A stretch of 64,000 nucleotides of DNA from UBA6176 sp032119375 (GCA_964430505.1 CAYSGH010000014.1:3741-67740); one strand, 5' to 3'. Counted from the stretch's first letter, positions 50,862-60,479 are shown. Numbers and translations are program-made. The notes: a model not told the origin generated them from the sequence alone.

Positions 50862-51956
50862 TCACGCCTTCAACCCTGCCGACACCGCCTCCAACACGGG
50901 CTCCACCGCCACCGCCCGCATCACCCGCACGATGTCGTCGTCCGTCCCGGCGATGGGTCGGCCGTCGTACCGATAGAAGTCCAGGTGTCGCCCTCCCACG
51001 GCGGGATTGGGCACGCACGTCCAGTCCGGGCGAAGCGGGAACACGGGCGGGTTGAGCGTGGGCGTTTCGACGACGACCTGGTGCGGGACGCCCACGGCGG
51101 CGGCGATGTGCATGAAGGCCGTGTCCACGGACAGAAACGCCCGCGCATGGCCCACGAGCGCGGCCGCCGCGCGCAGGGAGGGAGCGCCGGGGAACCGCAG
51201 CGTGCCGGCCGGCAAGGCCCTCGCCAACGCCTCGTGCACGACGCGTTCGCCCGGTCCACCAAAGGCCACGACGGGCACCTGCGGCCATCGGGCGCGCCAG
51301 GCTTGGAGGAACCCTTCCCATCGCTCCACCGGCCAGCGTCGCAACGCCAGGTTCTTGGTGCCGCCCGACCCCACGTGGATTCCCAGCCAAGGCCTTCCTT
51401 CCAGTCCCTCGGCCCGGCACCAATCCCGCGCCCACGTGGCTTCCGACTCTGAAAGGAAGAGGTCATACCGGGGCTGGGTCACCTCCCGACGCCCCCCCAG
51501 CACGTCCACGAGCCGCAGGTTGTTCTCCGCGCAGGATACCGTGTAATCCTGTTCCACGGCGTCCGTGACGAGCCATGGATCCAGCCATGACTCGTTCTCG
51601 TATCGATGGCTCAGCCGCCGCCGCGCCCCGGCCAGCCGGGCCACCCATCGATACTCGCGTCGGCCCTGCGGATGCAGCGTCAACGAGACGTCGGCCGGCG
51701 GCCGACGCAGGCCCAGCACGAACCGAATGCCCTCGTGCCGGGGGTGTTCCAGCAGGTTGAACGCATGGACGGCGTCCACGTGGGGGTTGCCCGCGAGCAA
51801 CTGCGCGCTCCCGGGCCACATGACGACGACCTCGACGCGCGCGCCGGGCCATCGCTTGCGCAGGTCGCGGAGCACCGGCGTGGCCATCAACGTGTCGCCG
51901 ATGCCCGCCATGCTGAACACCAGCACGCGGCCCGGGGGTGGCACCGGAGGTGTCAT
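50862..51956 (-). CDS. Glycosyltransferase family 9 (heptosyltransferase-like)
   Basis: A 364-residue protein. GRVLVFSMAGIGDTLMATPVL at the N-terminus, with the GIGD acceptor-side motif, then IHVGSGGTKNLALRRWPVERW and a C-terminal VGHARAFLSVDTAFMHIAAAVG (donor-binding, DTxxMH) are the GT9 pattern of ADP-heptose:LPS transferases. In this organism it could act on LPS or another glycan. It starts 19 bases after the end of the GHL10 gene on the same strand, so the two form one operon. The ATG at 51956 gives the family start; a longer frame upstream is a shadow of the GHL10 gene. Confidence 0.88.
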   Translation of the reverse strand: MTPPVPPPGRVLVFSMAGIGDTLMATPVLRDLRKRWPGARVEVVVMWPGSAQLLAGNPHVDAVHAFNLLEHPRHEGIRFVLGLRRPPADVSLTLHPQGRREYRWVARLAGARRRLSHRYENESWLDPWLVTDAVEQDYTVSCAENNLRLVDVLGGRREVTQPRYDLFLSESEATWARDWCRAEGLEGRPWLGIHVGSGGTKNLALRRWPVERWEGFLQAWRARWPQVPVVAFGGPGERVVHEALARALPAGTLRFPGAPSLRAAAALVGHARAFLSVDTAFMHIAAAVGVPHQVVVETPTLNPPVFPLRPDWTCVPNPAVGGRHLDFYRYDGRPIAGTDDDIVRVMRAVAVEPVLEAVSAGLKA

Positions 51957-51975
51957 GGGGTTCTCTCCGTCGCCC

Positions 51976-53499
51976 TCAACGCCTCCATGTGCCCGGCCGA
52001 CCGGCGATTCCCGCCCGGCCCACCGGCACAAGCTGCACCTCGTCCGGCAGCCGGAGTCCTCGGCTGGCCCGGAACACCATCTCGCGTCGTCCGGGCGGCA
52101 GCACGAGCGTGGACCACGCAACGCCCCGGCGGACCTGCAACGCGAACGAACGCACCGGCGGCCCGCCGCGCACGGTCCATGACAGGCGAAGCTCCGTGGC
52201 CTTGGCGCGGCCCGAGAACGACGCGAGCGCGGGGGCGTTGGTGGTCAGCCACGGGCTGGCGGGCGGCACGGCGGGATCGCGCTTGAACCGGGCCTTGAGC
52301 AACGGCACGACGCCGCCCTTGTTGTCCATGAGGCTGCTCATGTTCCAAAGGAGGAGCCCGTTGGCCCCCCCGGGCTCCAGCACCAGCCCCGCCTGCGCCC
52401 CGATCTCCCTTGCGTCCCGATCCACGCCCACCCGCGCCGACGCAATGCCCGCATACAGGTTGCGGCCGGGACGATTCTGCGCCGCCCACCAGTGCATCAG
52501 GACATGGAAGCTCTGGGCGGTTTGCTCGATGTTCCAGTAGAGCTGCGGCGCGAGGTAATCCACCCAGCCCTCCGCCAGCCACCGGCGTGCGTCCGCGTGC
52601 AACGACTCGAACGCGTCCAATCCCTTGATGCCCGGTGGGACGTTGTTGCGCCAAATCCCGAACGGGCTGACCCCGAACTGCACCCATGGCTTCGTCTCGT
52701 GCACCACCCGCGAGGCGGCACGGACGAAGCCGTCCACGTTGGCCCTGCGCCACTCGCCGCGGTCCATGCCCCGTCCGTGCTCGCGGTAGGTGGCGTCGTC
52801 CAGGAAGGGCACGGCAGCCCCCGACCCGTCCTTGATGGGGTACGGGTAGAAGTAATCGTCCATGTGGAGCGCATCGATGTCATAGCGGCGCACGAGGTCG
52901 GCAATGACGGACAACGCGTGGCGTTGCACCTCGGGGGCCCCGGGGTCCATCCAGACTTGGTTGCCGTAGGGAATGGCCAGGGCGGGCCGTCGCCGGGCCA
53001 TGTTGCGGGGGTCCGACGGGGACCGGGCGGTCTCGGCGCGGGCGCGGAAGGGATTGATCCATGCGTGCAGCTCCATGCCGCGCTCATGGGCCGCGTCCAC
53101 GGCGAATGCCAGCGGATCCCACGCGGGCGACGGGGCCACGCCCTCGCGGCCGGTGAGGTATTCGGACCAGGGCTCCAGGGCGGACCGGTAGAGCGCATCC
53201 CCTTGGGGACGCACCTGGAGGATGATGGCGTTGAGCCCGATCTCGGCGGCGAGGTCCAGTTGCTCCAGCAATTCCTGGCGTTGCTGCTCCGGCTTCAGGC
53301 CAGGTTTCGAGGGCCAGTCGATGTTGCCCTTGGTGGCTATCCATGCGCCCCGAAGCTCCCGGCGAAGCTCCGGCGGGCCCGGTATGGCCGACATCGACGG
53401 CGGCGCGGCATGGGCCACCCACACGGCCCCGCACCACGCCAGGACCCAACATGCCCAAGCAGGGAAGCGCACGGGCCGCACCGTGCCCCGACCCGCCAT
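51976..53499 (-). CDS. GHL10/DUF187 family putative glycosyl hydrolase
   Basis: A 507-residue exported protein. MAGRGTVRPVRFPAWACWVL followed by CGAVWVAHA is a signal peptide. The barrel begins RRELRGAWIATKGNIDWPS, followed by LNAIILQVRPQGDALYRS, ERGMELHAWINPFRA and HMDDYFYPYP, the last with acidic residues near the active site. These are GHL10 blocks. Many members are linked to cell-envelope polysaccharides, but substrates are mostly untested. An ATG at 53625 would add 42 low-complexity residues; I prefer 53499. It is operonic with the GT9 gene. Confidence 0.88.
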   Translation of the reverse strand: MAGRGTVRPVRFPAWACWVLAWCGAVWVAHAAPPSMSAIPGPPELRRELRGAWIATKGNIDWPSKPGLKPEQQRQELLEQLDLAAEIGLNAIILQVRPQGDALYRSALEPWSEYLTGREGVAPSPAWDPLAFAVDAAHERGMELHAWINPFRARAETARSPSDPRNMARRRPALAIPYGNQVWMDPGAPEVQRHALSVIADLVRRYDIDALHMDDYFYPYPIKDGSGAAVPFLDDATYREHGRGMDRGEWRRANVDGFVRAASRVVHETKPWVQFGVSPFGIWRNNVPPGIKGLDAFESLHADARRWLAEGWVDYLAPQLYWNIEQTAQSFHVLMHWWAAQNRPGRNLYAGIASARVGVDRDAREIGAQAGLVLEPGGANGLLLWNMSSLMDNKGGVVPLLKARFKRDPAVPPASPWLTTNAPALASFSGRAKATELRLSWTVRGGPPVRSFALQVRRGVAWSTLVLPPGRREMVFRASRGLRLPDEVQLVPVGRAGIAGRPGTWRR

Positions 53500-53721
53500 C
53501 CCGGGGCAAGGTTCGACCGCCGGGCGACGACCTGACCGAAGCCCCGCGTCACGCGAGGAATCCCCTCCGAATCCAGACGCGGCCCACGACGCTCGGCTGA
53601 GGGTGCGGAAGGGCCTTCGTGGCATCGGTGTTCCTTTGGGGCTCCATCCTCCCCGATGAATCGCTCCGCGGGACATGGGGGGGTGCTTGCGTCGAGTTTT
53701 GGGCTGCAAGAAGGTGCCGGC

Positions 53722-54042
53722 ATGAATGAGGTGATCTCCGCAGCCTGCCTTGTGGTTCTGTCGGTGTTGCCGTTGGTGGTGCTCGGGCTTCGGGCGGCGC
53801 GGCCCAGGCTGATGCCATGGTGGGCTGCCGTCTTGCTGGTCGTGGGCTTGGGGTGGGGGTTGTTGATCGTGGGCGCCTTGGTGAACGAGTCGTCCAAGGG
53901 GGGAGCTGGTCATGTGGGTGCGCTGTTTTTTGGCTGGGCCATCATGCTCGTTTGGTTCGCTCCATGGCTGCTTGCCTATGCCGTTTTCCAGTTCGTGCGC
54001 CGTCGCCGGTCCATGCCTCATGCCCCGGCAGCCCAGTCCTGA
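53722..54042 (+). CDS. Small three-span membrane protein
   Basis: A 106-residue protein with three hydrophobic segments: residues 3-23 (EVISAACLVVLSVLPLVVLG), 32-55 (WWAAVLLVVGLGWGLLIVG) and about 66-95 (GALFFGWAIMLVWFAPWLLAYA), ending in an Arg-rich tail. No family recognised. The start ATG at 53722 was taken because the preceding in-frame region lacks hydrophobic character. It is divergent from the GHL10 gene (220 bases between starts). Confidence 0.6.
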   Translation: MNEVISAACLVVLSVLPLVVLGLRAARPRLMPWWAAVLLVVGLGWGLLIVGALVNESSKGGAGHVGALFFGWAIMLVWFAPWLLAYAVFQFVRRRRSMPHAPAAQS

Positions 54043-54397
54043 CGCGCCAGGATGCCACGGGGCGGGGAAGTGCGGCGAACGACCCGTGAAGGTGCACGCG
54101 GCGAACGATGCGTGCGCCCCAAGGCCGTTCACCGCCTTCCCAGTCCCGGGGCAGGCTCCCCGGTTCCACCCGGGGACGCCTCACCGAAATTGGCGCAAGA
54201 AAGGCAAGATCGCAGGATGAACGGGCCTAGTGGAGCGTCCACTGAGGGTATTTTTTGGCTATGTCCCGGGCGGCCCATGGGAGCGTGCCATGAGGGGGAC
54301 ACGAGTCCTGCCTCGCCGCTTGGAACGTCCATTCTCGGAAACCTGCCGGTCGATGCGGGCCTGCCAGCGGGGGCCGGTGCGCCCCATTTGGTCCTCC
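54043..54397. other. Gene-free gap with a small hairpin
   Basis: No gene. At 54229-54243 AGTGGA-GCG-TCCACT forms a short stem; six Ts follow at 54251-54256 after a 7-base gap. It may terminate the membrane-protein transcript, but it lies about 190 bases after that gene's stop. The right part leads into the end of the GspF gene. Confidence 0.4.
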
Positions 54398-55597
54398 CTA
54401 TTTCGACCCGAGGGCCGAGGCCATGGTGAAGATGGGCAGGAGCAGGCCGAGGGCGAGGAAGCCGATGGCGGCGGCGACGGCGCAGAGGATGACGGGCTCA
54501 ATGAGGCGCACGGCCTGGTCCACCTGGCGGTTGGTGCGGCGCTCCACGGTGTCGGCAATCTGGAGGAGGACCTCGTGCAGCTTGTTGGATTCCTCGGCCA
54601 CCGTGATCATCGCGAGGATTTGCTCCGGGATGAACCCACCGGCCGCCAGGGGCTCGGACAACCGCTTGCCATCGCGGACGGCGTCGGTGGCCTCCGCGAT
54701 GCGGTCGGCGAGGAGGTCCGAGCCGGTGGCGTCCTTGGCGATGCGGAGGGCGGAGAGAAGGGGGACGCCATTCGCGAGCATGGTGCCGAGGATGCGGCAG
54801 AAGCGGGTGATGGCGAGGAGGCGCAGGGCGGGTCCGGCGACGGGGATCTTGAGGCGCCAGGCCTCGAGGGTGCGGCGGTGCTTGTCGCTGCGCAGGGCGG
54901 TGACGAGGGCGGCGACGGTGCCGCCGAGGATGGGGAGGATGAGATACCAGTAGGAACGCAGGAGGCGGGACGACGCGAACAACAGCTCGGAGGGAAGGGG
55001 CTTCTTGGCGTTGGCCAGCAAGGGCTCGAACTTCGGGACGAAGAACAGGAGGGCGGCCACCATGACGAGGGTTCCCAGCGTGGCCAGCAACGCGGGGTAG
55101 ATGAGCGCGCCCATGACCTTGGAGCGGAGTTCCTCGAAGCGCTCGATGAAGGACGAAAGCGAGCGCAGGACATCGACGAGGAAGGAGGCGCGCTCGCCGG
55201 CCTGGATCATGGCGGTGTGGAGGACGGGGAACGTCTCGGGATACTGGCGCAGGGTGTCGGTGAGGGACCGGCCGTCCGCGACGGCGGCACGGATTTCCTT
55301 GAGGAGCTGCTTGAGGGAAGGGTTGACGGTGGATTTGCCGAGGGAATCGAGGGCACGAAGGAGGGGGACGCCCGAGCCGAGGAGGTCGGCGAGCTGGGAG
55401 TACATGGCCCCGAGGTCGGCCGCCTTGATGCGCCGGCGGGGCTTGATGGAGGGGTCCGAGGGGTCGCCCTCAATCGTGACCGGAAAGAGGCGGCGCTCGC
55501 CCAGGATGCGGATGGCGGCGGCTTGGGTGTCGGCCTCGACGGTGCCGCGGGTGGTGGCCCCGGAGTCGGAAAGGGCGCTGTACGTGAAGCGGGGCAT
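54398..55597 (-). CDS. gspF: Type II secretion/type IV pilus inner-membrane platform protein
   Basis: A 399-residue GspF/PilC protein. MPRFTYSALSDSGATTRG opens it. Two T2SSF domains follow: the first with YSQLADLLGSGVPLLRALD, the second FCRILGTMLANGVPLLSAL. Hydrophobic segments are near residues 160-195, 215-235 and at the end (ILCAVAAAIGFLALGLLLP). It interacts with the assembly ATPase encoded by the preceding gene, five bases upstream. The usual GspG, GspD or PilM genes are not adjacent. The pseudopilins at 5.6 and 27.4 kb are possible clients. Confidence 0.93.
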   Translation of the reverse strand: MPRFTYSALSDSGATTRGTVEADTQAAAIRILGERRLFPVTIEGDPSDPSIKPRRRIKAADLGAMYSQLADLLGSGVPLLRALDSLGKSTVNPSLKQLLKEIRAAVADGRSLTDTLRQYPETFPVLHTAMIQAGERASFLVDVLRSLSSFIERFEELRSKVMGALIYPALLATLGTLVMVAALLFFVPKFEPLLANAKKPLPSELLFASSRLLRSYWYLILPILGGTVAALVTALRSDKHRRTLEAWRLKIPVAGPALRLLAITRFCRILGTMLANGVPLLSALRIAKDATGSDLLADRIAEATDAVRDGKRLSEPLAAGGFIPEQILAMITVAEESNKLHEVLLQIADTVERRTNRQVDQAVRLIEPVILCAVAAAIGFLALGLLLPIFTMASALGSK

Positions 55598-55602
55598 GCG
55601 GG

Positions 55603-57270
55603 CTACAAGGCGGTGCAGAGGACGACCTCGTCCGGGGTGGTGACGCCCTGGCGGACCTTGACCCAGCCGTCCTCGCGCAGGAGGCGGAGGCCGGTGGCGC
55701 GCCCGGCCTGGATGATGCGGTGGGAGGGGGCGCGGTCGATGATGAGCTCGGAGATGGCGTCGGAGGTGACCAGCAGCTCGTAGAGGCCGGAGCGGCCGCG
55801 GTAGCCGGTGTTGCGGCAGTTGGGACAGCCGACGCCGCGGGCGAGCTGGGCGCCGGGCTCGAGGACGAGGTCCTTGGGCAGGTTGGCCGGGTCGGGGACG
55901 GCCCAGGCCTTGCACTTGGGGCAGACGCGCCGGACGAGGCGCTGGGCCATGGCTCCGACGAGGGTGGAGGCGACGAGGAAGGGCTCGACGCCCATGTCCA
56001 CGAGGCGCATGGGGGCGGAGGCGGAATCGTTGGTGTGGAGGGTGGAGAGGACGAGGTGGCCGGTCATGGCGGCCTGCGTGGCGGCGGCGGCGGTTTCCAG
56101 GTCGCGGATTTCGCCGATCATGACGACGTCGGGGTCATGGCGGAGGATGGCGCGAAGGCCCTTCTCGAAGGTCATGCCGACCTGGTGGTGGACGGGGATT
56201 TGGTTGACGCCCTGGAGGTGGTATTCGACGGGGTCCTCGACGGTGATGACCTTGAGCTCGGGGCCGACGATGGCGTTGAGGGCGGCGTAGAGGGTGGTGG
56301 TCTTGCCGGAGCCGGTGGGGCCGGTGACGAGGAAGATGCCGTGGGGCCGGTCAATGAGGCCCTTGAAGGTGCCGAAGGTCCCCTCGTCCATGCCGAGCTG
56401 CTGGAGGGTGAAGAGGACATTGGACTTGTCGAGGAGGCGCATGACGACGCCCTCGCCGAAGAGCATGGGGATGACGGAGACGCGGACGTCCACCTGGCGG
56501 CCGCCGACGTTGAACTTGATGCGGCCGTCCTGGGGGATGCGGCGCTCCGCGATGTTGAGGTTCGCGAGGATCTTGATCCGGGAGATGATGGCGGCCTGGA
56601 ACCGGTGCATCTGGGGCGGGACGGAGGCCTCCTGGAGGACGCCGTCGATGCGATACCGGATGGACATGTGGTGCTCGTAGGGCTCGATGTGGATGTCGGA
56701 GGCGCGCTCGTTGACGGCCTCGAGGATGATCTCGTTGACGAGCTTGATGACGGACGCCTCCTGCGCGGCCTCCATGAGGTCATCGGAAGGGTCCCCCGTG
56801 ACGGCGGCGGGGCCGTCGTCGGCGCCCACCATCTCGTCGAGGGTGTCGCCGCCGAGGCCGAAGTGGGACTTGATGAGCTTCTCGATGTCGTCGCGCGGGG
56901 CGAGGACGGGCTGGATGTCGAGGCCGGTGGCGAGTCGGAGCTCGTCGAAGGCGTAGAGGTCGAAGGCGTCGGAGGTGGCGACGTTGAGGGAGCCGTTGCT
57001 TCGGGAAACGGGGACGAGGCGCTTGCGATAGACGATCTTGGAGGGCAGGGCGCGGAGGGTCTCGGGATCGGGGGTGAGTTCGGCGAGGTTGACGAGCGGG
57101 ATGTCGAGGTGCTCGGCCATGACCTCGAGGATTTGGCGCTCGGAGAGGATGCCGAGCTGGACGAGGGCGCGGTCGAGGCGAAGTCCCTCGGCGCGCTGGA
57201 GGGCTTGGGCCTCGGCGAGTTGATCCGGGGTGACCAGGCCCCGGGAGATGAGGATGTGCGCGACGCTCAT
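55603..57270 (-). CDS. gspE: Type II secretion/type IV pilus assembly ATPase
   Basis: A 555-residue GspE/PilB-type ATPase. An N-terminal MshEN domain (SVAHILISRGLVTPDQLAEA) is followed by the ATPase core: LVTGPTGSGKTTTLYAAL (Walker A), DPDVVMIGEIRD (Walker B), HLVLSTLHTND (His box) and a four-Cys zinc site CPKCKAW...CPNCRNTG. All parts are complete. The stop is five bases before the gspF start, giving a tight two-gene unit. It drives pseudopilus or pilus assembly, so this pair may serve the pseudopilins scattered in the genome. Confidence 0.95.
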   Translation of the reverse strand: MSVAHILISRGLVTPDQLAEAQALQRAEGLRLDRALVQLGILSERQILEVMAEHLDIPLVNLAELTPDPETLRALPSKIVYRKRLVPVSRSNGSLNVATSDAFDLYAFDELRLATGLDIQPVLAPRDDIEKLIKSHFGLGGDTLDEMVGADDGPAAVTGDPSDDLMEAAQEASVIKLVNEIILEAVNERASDIHIEPYEHHMSIRYRIDGVLQEASVPPQMHRFQAAIISRIKILANLNIAERRIPQDGRIKFNVGGRQVDVRVSVIPMLFGEGVVMRLLDKSNVLFTLQQLGMDEGTFGTFKGLIDRPHGIFLVTGPTGSGKTTTLYAALNAIVGPELKVITVEDPVEYHLQGVNQIPVHHQVGMTFEKGLRAILRHDPDVVMIGEIRDLETAAAATQAAMTGHLVLSTLHTNDSASAPMRLVDMGVEPFLVASTLVGAMAQRLVRRVCPKCKAWAVPDPANLPKDLVLEPGAQLARGVGCPNCRNTGYRGRSGLYELLVTSDAISELIIDRAPSHRIIQAGRATGLRLLREDGWVKVRQGVTTPDEVVLCTAL

Positions 57271-57673
57271 GGAGGATGGGACGGGGCCTGGCCGGAACGA
57301 TTCAATTGGGAGGGAAGCGGTGGCGACGCAGTCCGGCCCAGCCGCGCCGATTCCGTTGGAAGGGAGGGGGTGGCGAGACAGGTCGAGCGAGCACGCCCGA
57401 CCCAGCGGAAGCCTTGCGGCGGAGGCGAACGCACATGCCGTGGAGGCCCGTTCGGGGGCTTTCGTGCGTCCTGTATTGATGTGCGTTCATCCCGTGCTGG
57501 AAGCCGGGCAGTCCCATCCCATGGGCGCCACCGTGGCATCCGGTTCGCCCCGGCATTTCCCCAATTCCCAAGGGTTGTTTCAAGGCGGCTCTTGGCCCCG
57601 CGAGGATCCCGTAACGAGATCGGATGCGCGCCCGGGGAGGCGATGCGTGCCGACGGAGAGAACAGGCGAGGCT
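57271..57673. other. Gene-free gap with imperfect direct repeats
   Basis: About 400 bases without a gene. The leader of gspE contains two related stretches of about 35 bases starting at 57298 and 57348 (CGATTCAATTGGGAGGGAAG against CGATTCCGTTGGAAGGGAGG), 50 bases apart. They could be duplicated binding sites or a decayed repeat. Confidence 0.45.
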
Positions 57674-58402
57674 TCAGCGCAGGAGCGTGGGGCGGACCTC
57701 CGTTGCTTCCCCCGGTGATTGCAACCATTGGAGGAGATCGGCTGACACGAGGACGGTGGCGCCGAGGACGACGGGGGGCATCCAGACGGGATGGGGGGCA
57801 GGGGCGGCGAGTTGGTTGGCCAGCGAGGCCAGGGCCTGGTCCCGGATGCGACGATTGGCGAGCAGGGGTGCCAGCGCGTCATGCAAGCGGGGCCAGTGGG
57901 CGGCATCGATGGACTGGAGCCGGTCAAAGGGGGAATCGGTCATCGAGAACCCGCTGCCCAGCGGATGGATGGCGAGACATCCCACCCGTCGTGACGCGGG
58001 GGATTCCCCGGGGCTTGCCTGCGAGCATGCGACAAGGAGAAGCAACTCGGGTGAGAGCCCGCGGCGGGATGGGTCGAGGAGGAACGCGCCGCGTTGGAGA
58101 AGGCGGCAGGCGTTGGCGGGAAGGCGGCGGGACGCATCCGAGGCCGCTTGGAGACATTCGATGGCGGCCGCCCGAAAGGATGGGCCATCGGCGTCGAAGG
58201 CCCATGGGCGTTGGTGCGAGGGGATGCGGACCAAGGGCTCGTGTTGCCTGCCCAGGAGGCGTTCCCCGAGCACCCCGCCGGTGTCCCGGTAGATGACGGC
58301 GCACGCATCGGGCGGGAACGGAAGCACCGTGATGACCCATGCGAGGGCATCGGGGACGATGCCCTCAAGGACCTGGCCCGGCGCGATGTCCTCCAGTTGC
58401 AT
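57674..58402 (-). CDS. Orphan N-terminal domain of a SNF2/helicase-type protein joined to an unrelated tail
   Basis: A 242-residue protein. The first about 80 residues, starting MQLEDIAPGQVLEGIVPDAL and including AVIYRDTGGVLGERLLGR and RPWAFDADGPSFR, look like the N-terminal domain of large SNF2-type helicases found in defence systems. The rest does not continue into a helicase: no Walker A or DEAD-type motif is seen. Instead a Leu/Ala-rich tail with TDSPFDRLQSIDAAHWPRLH follows. It is either a degraded gene whose end was replaced, or a small stand-alone protein using that domain. An in-frame ATG at 57943 precedes the tail. The divergent XRE regulator starts 145 bases away. Homology to helicases is by recalled pattern only. 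Confidence 0.5.
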   Translation of the reverse strand: MQLEDIAPGQVLEGIVPDALAWVITVLPFPPDACAVIYRDTGGVLGERLLGRQHEPLVRIPSHQRPWAFDADGPSFRAAAIECLQAASDASRRLPANACRLLQRGAFLLDPSRRGLSPELLLLVACSQASPGESPASRRVGCLAIHPLGSGFSMTDSPFDRLQSIDAAHWPRLHDALAPLLANRRIRDQALASLANQLAAPAPHPVWMPPVVLGATVLVSADLLQWLQSPGEATEVRPTLLR

Positions 58403-58546
58403 GGCAGCGAAGCGTCAGGGGCTGGCACCCAGGCGGGTGGCCTTGTGACGCAAGGCCCGATTAGGTGGCGACGCCGCACGGAAACAAGGCAAAAGATGCC
58501 CATAGCCCGTCGTTCAGGGACACGCTGCGTGCCAGCGTGACCTCCC

Positions 58547-58867
58547 GTGGCGAGCGACAAGGCATTGCAAACGTTGGGAGATCGAATCCGCGAGGCGCGA
58601 AAGGCCACTGGCTTGTCGCAGGAGGAGCTCGCCTTGCAAGCGGACATTGACCGGTCCTTCATGGGCCAAGTCGAGCGAGGCCAGCGCAACATTTCGGTCC
58701 TGACGCTTCTTCGCGTGGCCCGCGTCCTGGACGTCAACTTGGGGAGCCTTCTGGATGGATTGGGCGGGGTGGGCAGTGCCTTGGCAGACGGCGTGACGGA
58801 CTACAAGGCCAAGAAGCCCCGGGCCAAGGGGTTGACGCGCAGGGGCCGGGTCGGCAAGGGGCGGTAG
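58547..58867 (+). CDS. XRE-family helix-turn-helix regulator
   Basis: A 106-residue protein with a GTG start at 58547. LGDRIREARKATGLSQEELA, with DIDRSFMGQVERGQRNISVL, is a standard lambda-Cro-type HTH. The tail (DYKAKKPRAKG...) is basic. Close relatives regulate restriction-modification or toxin-type genes, and the divergent helicase-N-terminal gene supports a defence-island remnant. It might control both promoters in the 145-base spacer. No clear operator is visible to me. Confidence 0.85.
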   Translation: MASDKALQTLGDRIREARKATGLSQEELALQADIDRSFMGQVERGQRNISVLTLLRVARVLDVNLGSLLDGLGGVGSALADGVTDYKAKKPRAKGLTRRGRVGKGR

Positions 58868-58946
58868 CCCGTGTCGAAGGGCCACGGTTGGGGGCGGCAG
58901 GAGCATGAGGCTGGCCGTGCCCGATGCGCCTCGATAGCGTGGAGGC

Positions 58947-60377
58947 ATGATGGCGCGAGTGCTGGATGCTCCTGCGGCGGTTTGCGCAGCAGGCATTTCA
59001 CTGGTCTTCCTCTGGGCTTCGAGCGTCGCGGTGGCGCAAGTGCCCTCCCGGCTGCGGGTGGTGCCGCCGGTGCCGGACGCAACCGGGTTGCGCTTGGCAT
59101 GGGACGTCCCGGGCGAGGGTTGGTCCTTTGAAGTTCAGGAGGCCCCGGGCCTGTCCGGGCCCTGGGTGGCATCGCCATCCGGCGCGGTCGGTGCACAGCG
59201 AAGCTGGCGGGATCCCCGGGGGTATCAGGATGCGGACCAACGGGTTTTCCGGGTGCTGCACACGCCTCCACCCGTGGCGCGGGGGACGCTGTTGTCCCTT
59301 TCCAAGACGGCAACGTATCCCGCAGCGCAGCTTTCGTTCCTCTTGTTGCTCCAGGGGATTCCCTTGACGGCGCAGTTCGACGTGGAGGTTTACAAGTTGG
59401 TGTACCGCACGGTGGACCCGTGGGGGCTTCCCACGGTGGCATCCGCCGGCCTGGCGGTTCCCGTGAAGGCGGGCCGGGCATGGCCGCTGCTGGGATATCA
59501 GCACGGGACGATGCTCAGGAAGCTGGATGCGCCGTCCTCCGGGCTCAGCAGCGAGGGGTTGGTCGGAGTGCTGCTGGCGACGAGCGGGTACGTGGGCGTG
59601 TCGGCGGATTACCTGGGCCTTGGGGATTCGCCAGGGAGGCATCCGTACCATCATGCGGCATCGCAGGCGACGGCGGTCGTGGATGCATTGCGGGCGGGGA
59701 GGGCTGCCTGCGCGACCAACGGGGCCACGTTGAGCGGGCAGGTGTTCCTGGCGGGGTATTCGCAAGGCGGACATGCGACGATGGCGACCCTGCGGGAGAT
59801 GGAGTCGCACCATGCGGCGGAGTTCGAGGTCGCGGCCTGCGCGCCGATGGCCGGCGCCTTCGACTTGTCGGGCGTCACGCTGGACGACGCGTTGTCGGAC
59901 CGGCCGGTTCCCAACCCGTACTATTTTGTGTTCCTGTTGCAGACCCTGGTGGACCTGTATGGCATCGCGCCCAGCCTGTCGGAGTTGCTGGCGCCTCCCT
60001 ACGATCAGTCGTTGCCACCATTGCTGGATGGCTCGACGGACGGGAGCTCCGTCAACGCGCTGATGCCATCGATCCCGAATCGCATCGTGAAGCCTGGCTT
60101 TCTGGCCGCCTTGCGCGCGGACCCGGGCCATCCGCTGCGCCGGGCGTTGCGGGACAACGACCTCACCTCATGGGCCCCGCGTGCGCCTGTGAGGCTCTAC
60201 CATTGCAGCGGCGACCAGGACGTCGTGCCCGCCAACGCGGTGGTCGCCCGCGAGCGCATGGCGGCGTTGGGCGTGGCGGTCCCCTTGGTGGATCCCAAGG
60301 CGGGCGCAGACCACGGCGACTGCGCGCAGCCTGCGTTGTTGTTGGTCAAGGCGTGGTTTGACTCGTTCCGGAGGTAA
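58947..60377 (+). CDS. Secreted alpha/beta hydrolase (lipase-like)
   Basis: A 476-residue protein. A signal peptide (to about residue 30, ASSVAVA) is followed by a short fibronectin-like region (residues 35-105, LRLAWDVPGEGWSFEVQEAPG). The hydrolase domain has a nucleophile elbow GYSQGG (Ser272), a candidate acid Asp423 or Asp425 in CSGDQDVV, and His456 in GADHGDC. The layout resembles secretory lipases/esterases that have a lid region. Substrate unknown. It starts 79 bases after the XRE stop on the same strand. No co-transcribed foldase is visible. Confidence 0.85.
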   Translation: MMARVLDAPAAVCAAGISLVFLWASSVAVAQVPSRLRVVPPVPDATGLRLAWDVPGEGWSFEVQEAPGLSGPWVASPSGAVGAQRSWRDPRGYQDADQRVFRVLHTPPPVARGTLLSLSKTATYPAAQLSFLLLLQGIPLTAQFDVEVYKLVYRTVDPWGLPTVASAGLAVPVKAGRAWPLLGYQHGTMLRKLDAPSSGLSSEGLVGVLLATSGYVGVSADYLGLGDSPGRHPYHHAASQATAVVDALRAGRAACATNGATLSGQVFLAGYSQGGHATMATLREMESHHAAEFEVAACAPMAGAFDLSGVTLDDALSDRPVPNPYYFVFLLQTLVDLYGIAPSLSELLAPPYDQSLPPLLDGSTDGSSVNALMPSIPNRIVKPGFLAALRADPGHPLRRALRDNDLTSWAPRAPVRLYHCSGDQDVVPANAVVARERMAALGVAVPLVDPKAGADHGDCAQPALLLVKAWFDSFRR

Positions 60378-60479
60378 GGGAGCTCCGGGCCGGACCACGT
60401 GGGAGTCATGAAACGTCGCCGTGCGAATCCATCCCACCCGACGGATGGACGGTCCGCATTTCGGGGTCATGCCACGCCC

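Noticed and set aside
54229..54256. Hairpin and T run as terminator of the membrane-protein gene
   Set aside because: Short stem, gap between stem and T run, and nearly 190 bases from the gene end; kept only as a note in the gap entry.
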